A stretch of 56,894 bases of DNA from Amycolatopsis acididurans (lineage in GTDB: Bacteria; Actinomycetota; Actinomycetes; Mycobacteriales; Pseudonocardiaceae). Location of the stretch: the NCBI RefSeq assembly GCF_012328925.1, contig NZ_JAAXLS010000044.1:1-56894 (forward strand). Direction: 5' to 3'. Shown one piece after another: positions 7,432 through 17,000 of the stretch (positions are counted from its first letter, which is position 1; every line of letters starts with the position of its first letter). The position numbers were made by a program, and so were the translations under genes. The notes beneath the pieces were generated by a model. That model had not been told where the DNA came from. It was given only the letters and a program-made list of their open reading frames with translations, and ran no database searches.

Positions 7432-10400
7432 TTGACCTACCCGTCCGCCGACCATGAGGTCGTCATCGCGATGAGCCCGCTCGGGCGGCCGAACGCACGG
7501 CTGCTCGCCGCCGCGTGCCGGGCCCGCGGGCTCGGTGTGCTGGATCTCGGGACCGGTGACGTGCGGGCCAGAGAAGAGCTCGAACTCGCCCAGCGGTGGG
7601 TGCCGGGCCGGTTCGCCGTGCGGGTGACGCACGGCTGCCGGATGGATCCTCAGGATCTGCCGGATCAGGTGGACACCGTGGTGCTGGGCTGGAACTCGCC
7701 GTGGCGGATCGCCGATTTGGCCGGTGTTCACCGCGTACTGGTCGAGGTGACAGGCCTTGCCGAGGCTTCGCGGGCGGTGGACGAGGGCGCGCACGGGCTG
7801 ATCGCCCGCGGGAACGAAGCCGGTGGCCGGGTCGGCGAAATGAGTTCCTTCGTTCTGCTGCAACAGCTTGTCGCGGAAAACCGGGTGCCGGTATGGGTGT
7901 GTGGCGGTATCGGGCCGCACACCGCCCCGGCCGCGGTCGTGGGTGGCGCGGCCGGGGTCGTGCTCGACACGCAACTCGCGCTGTTCGCCGAAACCGGGCT
8001 GCCGGTGGACATCACCGCGGCGATCACCGGCTCGGACGGGTTGGACACGGCGGTGGTCGACGGCTCTCGCGTGCTGAGGCGGCGCGGCTTGCCCGGCGCC
8101 GAGGCGCTGCCGGTGGGGCAGGATGTCCATCTCGCAGGCCGGTTCGCGGACCGGTTCGACAGCGTTGGGCAGGCCGTTCGCGGCATCCGCGAAACCGTGC
8201 TGGCGGCGCTGGACGAGGAGCGCGCGGGCGCCGCTGCCGCGGTACTGCATCCGAATTCCTTGCTGTGCAGGGCGATCGGCACCGAACTGCCCGTCGCGCA
8301 AGGACCGATGACGAGGGTCAGTGACCAGCCCGCGTTCGCCGCGGCCGTGGCCGCCAACGGTGCGCTGCCGTTCGTCGCGCTGGCGCTGGCGGACGAGAAG
8401 CAGACACGGACGCTGCTGGACCAGACCCGCGAGGCGATACCGGATCGCGCATGGGGCGTGGGTGTGCTGGGGTTCGCGCCGGAGGACGTGCGTGCGGCGC
8501 AGCTGAAGGTGATTCGCGCGCTGCGCCCGTCGTGCGTGATCGTCGCCGGCGGGCGTCCGGCGCAGGCCGCGGCCCTGGAGGCCGACGGGATCCCGGCGTT
8601 TCTGCATGTGCCATCGCCGGGACTGCTGCGCCAGTTCCTCGACGCGGGGGCACGCCGGTTCGTGTTCGAGGGCGCCGAATGTGGCGGGCATGTGGGGCCG
8701 CGCGCGAGTTTTCCGTTGTGGGAAGCGCAGATCGGCGTGCTGAACGACTATCTTGAACAGCATCCGGGCATTGCGCGCGACGTTCAGGTCTTCTTCGCGG
8801 GTGGCGTGCACGACGCGCGGTCGGCGGCGATGGTCGCGGTCGCGGCCGAATCCTTGGCGGCGCGGGGTGCCGGGATCGGCGTGCTGATGGGCAGTGCGTA
8901 CCTGTTCACCGAAGAGGCCGTGGCACACGGCGCGGTGCGGCCGGTGTTCCAGCGTCAGGTGCTGGCGGCCGAGGCCACCGCGCTGCTGGAAACCGCGCCC
9001 GGGCACGCGACTCGCTGTGTGGCCAGCCCGTTCACCGAGCGGTTCGAGACGCTGCGCGAGGATCTGCGCGCCCGCGGTCTGCCGGACCGGCAGGTGTGGC
9101 AGGAACTGGAGGAGGTCAACGTCGGCCGGCTGCGTATCGCGAGCAAGGGCGTGCGCAGGCAGGGCGGCGAACTGGTGTCCGTAGCGGAGCCGGAGCAGCT
9201 CGCGGAGGGCTTGTTCATGGCGGGCCAGGTCGCCGTGCTGCGCTCGGCGGTCACCACGATCGGCGAGCTGCACCGGACGGTGACCGCGGACGCCGCCGGG
9301 TTCACCACGAAACGCACGCAGGCGCTGCGCGAGTGGTTCGGCGTCACCCCGGTCACCGAACCCGCCGCGCCGCCACCGCTGGACATCGCGATCGTGGGGA
9401 TGGCTTGCGCGTTCGGTGACGCGCCCGACCTCGCGGCGTTCTGGGCGAACGTGGTCAACGGCGTCGACGCCGTCACGGAGGTGCCCGCGCGCCGCTGGGA
9501 TCCGACGGTCTACTTCGGACACGGGGAGGGCCGCACACCGTCTAAATGGGGCGGATTCCTGCCGGAGATCCCGTTCGACCCGCTGCGGTACGGCATTCCG
9601 CCCTCTTCGCTCGCCGCGATCGAACCGGTGCAGCTGCTGTCGCTGGCGATCGCGGACCGTGCCCTCGCCGACGCCGGGTACGCCGAGGGCGGCTTCGACC
9701 GCGACCGCACGAGTGTGGTGTTCGGCGCGGAGGCGGGCAGCGACCTGTCCAACGCGACGGTCCTGCGTACGGTGCTTCCGTCCTATCTGGACAACGTTCC
9801 GGATCGGCTCGGGGAGCAGTTGCCGCGGCTGACCGAGGACACCTTCCCCGGTTCACTGGCGAACGTCATCGCGGGACGGATCGCGAACCGGCTGGATCTG
9901 GGCGGGGCGAACTACACGGTCGACGCCGCGTGCGCATCCTCGCTGGCCGCGCTCGATGCGGCGTGCAAGGAACTCGTCGCCGGAACCAGCGACGTGGTCC
10001 TCGCCGGTGGCGCGGATCTGCACAACGGCATCAACGACTATCTGATGTTCGCCTCGGTGCAGGCGTTGTCCCCGACCGGGCGCTGCGCGACGTTCGACGG
10101 CTCGGCCGACGGGATCGCGCTCGGGGAGGGCGTCGCGTGTGTCGTGCTCAAGCGGCTGGCCGATGCGGAGCGCGACGGCGACCGGGTGTATGCCGTGATC
10201 AAGGGCATCGGCAGCGGAAGTGACGGCAAATCGCTCGGTCTGACCGCGCCGCGGCCGGAAGGGCAGCGTCGAGCGTTAATGCGTGCCTACGCCAACGCCC
10301 GCGTGTCGCCCGCCGAGGTCGGACTGGTCGAAGCGCACGGCACGGGCACCGTCGTCGGCGACCGGACCGAACTCGCCACGCTGGCGGGCATGTTCGGTGA

Positions 10401-13400
10401 GGCCGGGGCGGGTCCGGGGCAATGCGCGATCGGTTCGGTCAAGTCGCAGATCGGCCACACGAAATGCGCTGCCGGGCTGGCGGGGCTGATCAAGACCGCG
10501 ATGGCGCTGCACACCTCGACGCTGCCACCGACCCTGCACCTGTCCGAGCCCAACCCGGCCTGGGAGGCCGGGAGCAGCCCGTTCTCCTTTTCGGACCGGG
10601 CAAGGCCATGGCCCGCTCCGGCCGCGAAACGGATCGCCGGGGTGAGCGCGTTCGGGTTCGGCGGCACCAACTTCCACGTCGTGCTCGGGGCAGCCGACAG
10701 CGAGCCGGGACCGCGGCACGGCCTTGACCAGTGGCCGGCCGAGTTGTTCACCTTCACGGGCACGCGCGACGTCGAATGGCTGCTGGAACTGGCCGGCACC
10801 GGTTCGTGGCGCCTGCGAGATCTGGCGAAAACGGCGGCACGGCGGGCAGAGCGCAGTGCCGAGCCGGTGCGGGTCGCGATCGTCGCGTCCGATGTGGACG
10901 AACTGACCGCGTTGCTGCGCCGGGCGGCCACCGGTGAGCACGACCCGGCACGCGGGTTGTTCCAGGCCTCGGCGTATCCCGGCGGCAAGGTCGCGGTGCT
11001 CTTTCCCGGGCAGGGCAGTCAACGGCCGGGCATGCTGGCCGACTTGTTCGTCGCGTTCCCCGAGATCCAGCATTTCCTGCGGCTCGGCCGCGAATGGGCC
11101 GACGCGGTGTTCCCGCCTGCCGCGTTCGGCGCCGGTGCCCGGCAGGAGCAGGACCTGCGGTTGCGCGACACCCGCCGCGCACAGCCTGCTCTCGGCATCA
11201 CCGGGCTCGCGGTGCACCACCTGCTGACCCGCATGGGCGTGCGCGCGGACATGTTCGGCGGGCACAGCTACGGTGAACTGGTCGCGCTCTGCGCGGCGGG
11301 CTCCTTCGACGGGGCGACGTTGCTGGAGCTGTCGGCGGCCAGGGCGGAGTCGATCCTGTCCTCGGCCGGGGCGGACCCCGGCGCGATGGCGGCCGTCGCG
11401 GCGAGCGCCGACGACGTGCGGCAGGCGCTGCGCGAGTTCGGCGACGACGTCGTGCTGGCCAACCACAACGCGCCACGCCAGTGCGTCATTTCGGGACCGA
11501 CCGAGTCCATCGAACGCGTGGTCGCGAAGTTGCGCCGGAACGGGGTGTCCGCGAAGGACATCCCGGTGGCCTGCGCGTTCCACAGCCCCGTGCTCGCGGG
11601 CGCGGGGGAGAAGTTCGCCGAGGTCCTGGCCAAGCACCGGATCCGGCCGCCGGAGACCGCGGTGTGGGCCAACCGCACGGCCGCGGCCTACCCCAATGAG
11701 GCCGGCGCGGTGCGAGCGGAACTGGCCGCCCAGATCGGCGCGCCCGTCGGTTTCGTGGCCGAGATCGAGGCCATGTACGAGGCCGGCGCCCGCGTGTTCG
11801 TCGAAGCCGGGCCCGGGCGCGTGCTCAGCCGCCTCGTGGACGCCGTTCTCGGCGATCGTCCACATTCGACGATCAGCTGCGAAGGCAAGCCCGGCAAGGG
11901 GATCGCAGGCTTCCTCGGCGCGCTTGCCCAGCTGGCCGTCACCGGCGTGGACCTGCGCACCGGCTGGTTGTTCGACGGACGCGACGCCCGCGACGTCAGC
12001 GGCGAGCGCCCCGCCGAGCCCGCGGGCTGGACGATCGACGGCCACACGGTGCGCACCGCCGACGGCCGCTACCTCGCGGGCGGTCTCACGCCCGCGCGAC
12101 GTGTCGAGGAGGCAGTCATGGCTTATCAGGCACCGGATGGCCGGGACGAGCTGGTGCGCGAATTCCTGCGCACCAGCCGGGAAACCGTCGCGGCCCAGCG
12201 CGACGTGCTGCTGAGCTTCCTCGGTGCCGCTCCGGCCGTACCTCCGGCGCCGGTGGCCGCGCCGCCGGTGCAGCAGCCCGCCGTCCCCGTGATCACGACC
12301 GCCCCCGCGCCGCCGGAACCCGAGGACACCGACGTGCTGGGCACGGTGCGTGCGGTGATCGGTGACCGGACCGGCTATCCGGTCGACATGATCGAACCCG
12401 AGCTGGATCTGGAGGCGGACCTGTCCGTCGATTCGATCAAACGCACGGAGATCGCGGGAGAGCTGCTGACCCGCTTCGGTCTTACCGGCGCCGATGCCGA
12501 CGAGCTCGCGAAGATCCGCACGACCAGCGCCATCGCGGACTGGTTCGCCACGCGGCTGGGTACCGGTGAACCGGCGACGACGAGTCCGAGCGCGCCCGAG
12601 TGGACGAGCTCGCCGCCCCAGCGGTTCACTGTGGAGCGGACCGGGATCGACGGCGGCACCGCGGATCCCGGCGTGCTCGCGGGGCGGACGCTCACCGTCG
12701 CCGGTGGTGCGGCGGACCTGGTCGCGGCGCTCACCACGCGCCTGACGGCGCTGGGCGCGTCGGTCATCCGCGACGGCGAGTCCGACGGCTTGATCCATCT
12801 CGGTGCGCTGACGCCCACCTCGGGGGAGACGGTGCCGGACCTCGTGCCGCTGTTCCAGACGGCGCTGTCCACCGGGCCCCGATGGCTGCTCGCGGCCGCC
12901 CCACAGCGGGGTCCGGCGCACCTGGTCGGACTGCGCGGGCTGTTCCGCACCCTGGGGCGTGAGTACCCGGACATGACGGCCCGGGTCGTCGAAGTCGATC
13001 CCGCCGCGCCCGCCGATGAGCTGGCGTCCCTGCTCGTCGGCGAACTGCTCGCCGCCGACCCGGCGCCGGTGGTGATCAGCGGGAACGGCGTCCGGGAGAC
13101 GCTGACCATGACGCGGACACCGCTCGGCTCGCTGGGCAGCACCGGCGCGGGACCGGCGAACGACGGCGCGGCCGAAGCCGCCGCACTCGGCCTCGGCCGC
13201 GAGTCCGTGGTGCTGCTGGCCGGCGGGGCACGCGGAATCACCGCCCGATTCGCCGGAACCCTGGCCGCCGCGAGCGGTTGCCGCATCGAACTCGTCGGCC
13301 GCACACCGCTGCCGACGGCTCCCGAGCATCCGAAGACGGCCGCGGCGGGCGATCTCGCCGGGCTGCGTTCGGCGCTGGCCGGGCTCGGCCACGGCTTGCC

Positions 13401-14031
13401 CGCCGAGATCGAGCGCGAGGCGAACCGGATCCTCGCCCAGCGCGAGGTGGCCGCCACCCTCGAGGCGCTGCGCGGCCACGTCCGTTACCACCCCGCCGAT
13501 GTCCGCGACCGGGAAGCGGTGCACCGGGTGATCAAGGACGTCTACGCCGAGTACGGCAGGCTGGACGGTGTGGTGTGCGCCGCCGGGATCATCGAGGACA
13601 AGCTGTTCTCGGCCAAGGAACCCGGCTCGTTCCGTCGCGTTTATGAGACCAAAGTGGACGGTGCGAAGACGCTGCTGTCGGCGATCCCCGACGACGTGGA
13701 AGCCCCCGGCTTCGTCGTGTTGTTCGGCAGCATCGCCGCCGTGCTCGGCAACCGCGGCCAGGCCGACTACGCGGCCGCCAACGACGCGCTCGAGTCGATC
13801 GGTGCCGAGTGGGCGCAGCGCACCGGGAAACGGGCGCTGACCGTCCACTGGGGACCGTGGGCGCCCGACACGCGTTACGGCGGCATGGTTTCGACGGAGC
13901 TCGGGCGCAGCTACGCGCAGCGCGGCATCGAGCTGATCGACCCCGAGGAGGGTGCGCTGAGCCTGCTGCGTGAGCTGGCCTACGGCGACCCGGCGCTGCG
14001 GTCCGTGGTGTACACCGCGTCGGGATGGTGA
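7432..14031 (+). CDS. Iterative type I polyketide/lipid synthase: FMN barrel x2-KS-AT-ACP-KR
   Basis: A 2199-residue megasynthase. Residues 1-240 resemble a divergent nitronate-monooxygenase/PfaD-type FMN barrel (VCGGIGPHTAPAAVVGGAAG near 155). Residues 280-560 are a second, fuller copy (QGPMTRVSDQPAF, GAECGGHVG near 414, FFAGGVHDARSA near 454), expected to act as enoyl reductase. KS spans 650-1090 with Cys834, His969 and His1009. AT follows with GHSYG Ser1279. One ACP carries Ser1668 in VDSIK. The C-terminal KR has GGARGITA and Tyr2113. The TTG start is set by GGAGGT five bases upstream. Codon 949 is TTA (10276). The order KS-AT-ACP-KR matches PUFA and enediyne synthases, in which the reductase is not fused at the front. 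The product is unknown. Confidence 0.9.
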   Translation: MTYPSADHEVVIAMSPLGRPNARLLAAACRARGLGVLDLGTGDVRAREELELAQRWVPGRFAVRVTHGCRMDPQDLPDQVDTVVLGWNSPWRIADLAGVHRVLVEVTGLAEASRAVDEGAHGLIARGNEAGGRVGEMSSFVLLQQLVAENRVPVWVCGGIGPHTAPAAVVGGAAGVVLDTQLALFAETGLPVDITAAITGSDGLDTAVVDGSRVLRRRGLPGAEALPVGQDVHLAGRFADRFDSVGQAVRGIRETVLAALDEERAGAAAAVLHPNSLLCRAIGTELPVAQGPMTRVSDQPAFAAAVAANGALPFVALALADEKQTRTLLDQTREAIPDRAWGVGVLGFAPEDVRAAQLKVIRALRPSCVIVAGGRPAQAAALEADGIPAFLHVPSPGLLRQFLDAGARRFVFEGAECGGHVGPRASFPLWEAQIGVLNDYLEQHPGIARDVQVFFAGGVHDARSAAMVAVAAESLAARGAGIGVLMGSAYLFTEEAVAHGAVRPVFQRQVLAAEATALLETAPGHATRCVASPFTERFETLREDLRARGLPDRQVWQELEEVNVGRLRIASKGVRRQGGELVSVAEPEQLAEGLFMAGQVAVLRSAVTTIGELHRTVTADAAGFTTKRTQALREWFGVTPVTEPAAPPPLDIAIVGMACAFGDAPDLAAFWANVVNGVDAVTEVPARRWDPTVYFGHGEGRTPSKWGGFLPEIPFDPLRYGIPPSSLAAIEPVQLLSLAIADRALADAGYAEGGFDRDRTSVVFGAEAGSDLSNATVLRTVLPSYLDNVPDRLGEQLPRLTEDTFPGSLANVIAGRIANRLDLGGANYTVDAACASSLAALDAACKELVAGTSDVVLAGGADLHNGINDYLMFASVQALSPTGRCATFDGSADGIALGEGVACVVLKRLADAERDGDRVYAVIKGIGSGSDGKSLGLTAPRPEGQRRALMRAYANARVSPAEVGLVEAHGTGTVVGDRTELATLAGMFGEAGAGPGQCAIGSVKSQIGHTKCAAGLAGLIKTAMALHTSTLPPTLHLSEPNPAWEAGSSPFSFSDRARPWPAPAAKRIAGVSAFGFGGTNFHVVLGAADSEPGPRHGLDQWPAELFTFTGTRDVEWLLELAGTGSWRLRDLAKTAARRAERSAEPVRVAIVASDVDELTALLRRAATGEHDPARGLFQASAYPGGKVAVLFPGQGSQRPGMLADLFVAFPEIQHFLRLGREWADAVFPPAAFGAGARQEQDLRLRDTRRAQPALGITGLAVHHLLTRMGVRADMFGGHSYGELVALCAAGSFDGATLLELSAARAESILSSAGADPGAMAAVAASADDVRQALREFGDDVVLANHNAPRQCVISGPTESIERVVAKLRRNGVSAKDIPVACAFHSPVLAGAGEKFAEVLAKHRIRPPETAVWANRTAAAYPNEAGAVRAELAAQIGAPVGFVAEIEAMYEAGARVFVEAGPGRVLSRLVDAVLGDRPHSTISCEGKPGKGIAGFLGALAQLAVTGVDLRTGWLFDGRDARDVSGERPAEPAGWTIDGHTVRTADGRYLAGGLTPARRVEEAVMAYQAPDGRDELVREFLRTSRETVAAQRDVLLSFLGAAPAVPPAPVAAPPVQQPAVPVITTAPAPPEPEDTDVLGTVRAVIGDRTGYPVDMIEPELDLEADLSVDSIKRTEIAGELLTRFGLTGADADELAKIRTTSAIADWFATRLGTGEPATTSPSAPEWTSSPPQRFTVERTGIDGGTADPGVLAGRTLTVAGGAADLVAALTTRLTALGASVIRDGESDGLIHLGALTPTSGETVPDLVPLFQTALSTGPRWLLAAAPQRGPAHLVGLRGLFRTLGREYPDMTARVVEVDPAAPADELASLLVGELLAADPAPVVISGNGVRETLTMTRTPLGSLGSTGAGPANDGAAEAAALGLGRESVVLLAGGARGITARFAGTLAAASGCRIELVGRTPLPTAPEHPKTAAAGDLAGLRSALAGLGHGLPAEIEREANRILAQREVAATLEALRGHVRYHPADVRDREAVHRVIKDVYAEYGRLDGVVCAAGIIEDKLFSAKEPGSFRRVYETKVDGAKTLLSAIPDDVEAPGFVVLFGSIAAVLGNRGQADYAAANDALESIGAEWAQRTGKRALTVHWGPWAPDTRYGGMVSTELGRSYAQRGIELIDPEEGALSLLRELAYGDPALRSVVYTASGW

Positions 14032-17000
14032 GCGTGGTGCCGCCGGTCGCGATCGTCGGGATGTCGGTGCTCCTGCCAGGGGCGCCGGATCTGGGCACGT
14101 ACTGGCGCAACGTGACCGACGGGGTGGACGCGATCACCGACCTGCCCCCGCACCGGTGGAACGACGGCTTTCCGGGCGAGGTGTACTGCCGGCGCGGCGG
14201 CTTCGTCGACCAGTTCGCGACGGTCGACGCGGCGCGTTTCGGCATCATGCCCGCGTCGGTCGAGGGCACCGAGCCCGATCAGCTGATCGCGCTGCGGGTC
14301 GCCGCCGCCGCGGTCGCCGACGCCGGGGGAGAGCTGGGCGATCGCGGCCGGGCCGGGGTCATCCTCGGTCGCGGCGGGTACCTGACGCCCGGGATCGCTC
14401 GCCTCGACCAGCGGGTGCGGACCGCGCACCAGCTTGTCCGGACGCTCGGCGAGCTGATCCCGGGTCTCGGGGCGGAGCAGTTGTCGCGGGTACGGGAGGC
14501 ATTCACCGGCGCGCTCGGCAGCGACCAGCCGGACGCGGCGATCGGCCTGGTGCCCAATCTGGCCGCCTCGCGGATCGCCAACCGGCTGGACCTGCACGGC
14601 CCCGCGTACACGGTGGACGCCGCATGCGCGTCCTCGCTCGTCGCCGTCGATCAGGCGATCGGCGAGCTGGCCTCGGGACGATGCGACGTGATGCTCGCCG
14701 GCGGCGTGCACCACTGTCACGACGTCACGTTCTGGAGCGTGTTCAGCAGGTTGCGTGCGCTGTCGGCGCGCCAGCAGATCCGCCCGTTCGACCGGCGGGC
14801 CGACGGCATCCTGATCGGGGAGGGCACCGGTGTGGTCGTGCTCAAACGCCTCGCCGACGCGCGGCGGGACGGAGACCGGATCTACGCGATCATCCGGGGC
14901 TCCGGCGTGTCCAGCGACGGCCGCGGCGCGAGCCTGGTCAACCCGGACCCGCAGGGCCAGATCCTCGCCGTGCGGCGGGCCTGGGAAGCGGCCGGTCTCG
15001 ACCCCGCGGAGCCGGATTCGGTCGGTCTGCTCGAAGCGCACGGCACCGCCACCCCGGCCGGTGACGAGGCCGAGCTGACGACGTTGCGCCACGTGTTCGG
15101 CGAGGGTGGCGAGCGCGCGGTGATCGGCAGCGTGAAGTCGATGATCGGGCATACGATGCCGGCCGCCGGGATCGCCGCGCTGGTCAAAGCCGCGCTCGCG
15201 GTGTACCACGGGGTGCTGCCGCCCACGCTGCACTGCGAGGATCCGAACCCGGCGCTGGCGCGGACGCGGTTCGAGCCGATCTCCACCGCCCGTCCCTGGA
15301 CCGGACGAGTCCGCCGCGCCGGGGTCAACGCCTTCGGCTTCGGCGGCATCAACGCGCATCTGGTGCTCGAGCAGGCGGCGGAAGTCGCGCCCGCCCCGGT
15401 GGTGACCGTGTCCGAGCCGGAGCGAGTGTTGCTGCTCGCCGCGGACGGCCCCGGGCAACTGGCCGCCCTGCTGGACGAGCCGGATCCCGAAATCCAGGGC
15501 GGACGCTACCGGCTCGGGATCGTCGCTCCGACCGCGAAAAAGCTCGCCACGGCAAGAAAAGTCGTGGCGAAGGGGAAGGCGTGGCGAGGACGCGGCGACA
15601 TCTGGTTCAGCCCGCGGCCGTTGCTCGCCGATCCCGGAGCCGGGGTGGCGTTCGTCTTTCCCGGATTGGAGGCGGAGTTCGCGCCCCGGGTCGACGACGT
15701 CGCCGACCTTTTCGACCTGCCAAGGCCCCGGCTGTCCGTGGCGGGTGTCGCCCGGCACGGTGCGGGAGTCATCGCGGTCGGCCGGTTGCTCGACACCGCG
15801 GTGCGCAAGCTGGGGATCGTGCCGGACGCGGTCGCCGGGCACAGCGTCGGCGAGTGGACGGCCCTGATCACCGCCGGGGTGCACCGGTCGTCCGAAGTGG
15901 ACGAGCTGATGGCCCGGTTCGATCCGGAATCTCTGCAGGTGCCCGGTGTCGAGTTCGCGGTACTCGGCTGCGGCGCGGACCGGGTGCGGGAGGCCATTGC
16001 AGACAGGACCGACCTCGTGATCTCGCACGAGAACGCGGTGCACCAGACCATCGTGTGCGGTCCGGCGGAACCGGTGGCCGAGCTGGTCCGCCAGTTCCGC
16101 GCCCACGCGGTGATCTGCCAGGTCCTGCCGTTCCGCTCCGGATTTCACACGCCCGCGCTGCGCCCGTATCTAGGGCCGTTCGAGGCGGCGGCGAACGCAC
16201 TGGGCGTGTATCCGGCCTCGGTGCCGGTGTGGTCGGCCACCACCGCAGCGCCGTTCCCGCACGACGAGGCGGCGGTCCGCGAACTCTACCTCCGGCACCT
16301 GCTGGAGCCGGTCCGTTTCCGTGCACTGGTGCAGAACATGTTCGCCGACGGCATTCGCGTGTTCATCCCCATGGGGCCTGGTCAGCTGGGCTCGCTCATC
16401 GACGACACGCTGGGGGATGGGGACCACCTGACCGTCGCCGCCAACTCGCCGCACCGGGGCGGTCTCGCCCAGCTTCGGCGACTGGCCACGGCGTTGTGGG
16501 CCGAGGGCGGCGCGCCGGACTTCGACGTGTTGGCGCGGCCGGGCACGCGACTCGACCTCTCCGCCGGGCTGGTGTCACTGGGAACCGCGGCCCACGGGCT
16601 CGTCGCCGCCGCGTCCGGCCGGTCGCGTTTGGACGAGCTGAAGGCCCGGCATCCCGAGTTCGGTTCGCTGCTCGCCGAAACGGAGGAAGCCGCCGCGGCG
16701 GTGCTCGGCGCACTGGAGCCGCGCGCGTCGGAGTCCATGCTGCGGGTGTCCACCGAGACCATGCCGTACCTGCTCGACCACAGCTTCGCCGAACAGCGCG
16801 AAGGCTGGCCGGACGAGACCGACCGGCGGCCGGTCGTGCCCGCGACCACGATGGTGCGGCACATGATGGACGCCGCGGAGAAGGCCGCGCCGGGGCTGCG
16901 TGCGGTCGGGGTGCGCGACGTCCGGCTCAACCGCTGGCTGGTGGCCGCCCCCGCGCTCGACGTCACGGTGACGGTCGAGCCGCGCGGCGACCGGGTCGAG

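Noticed and set aside
10276..13848. A 1190-codon open frame antisense to the first megasynthase
   Set aside because: Third-position GC bias leaves the antisense frame open. The translation has no recognisable motif and the sense strand has all catalytic residues.
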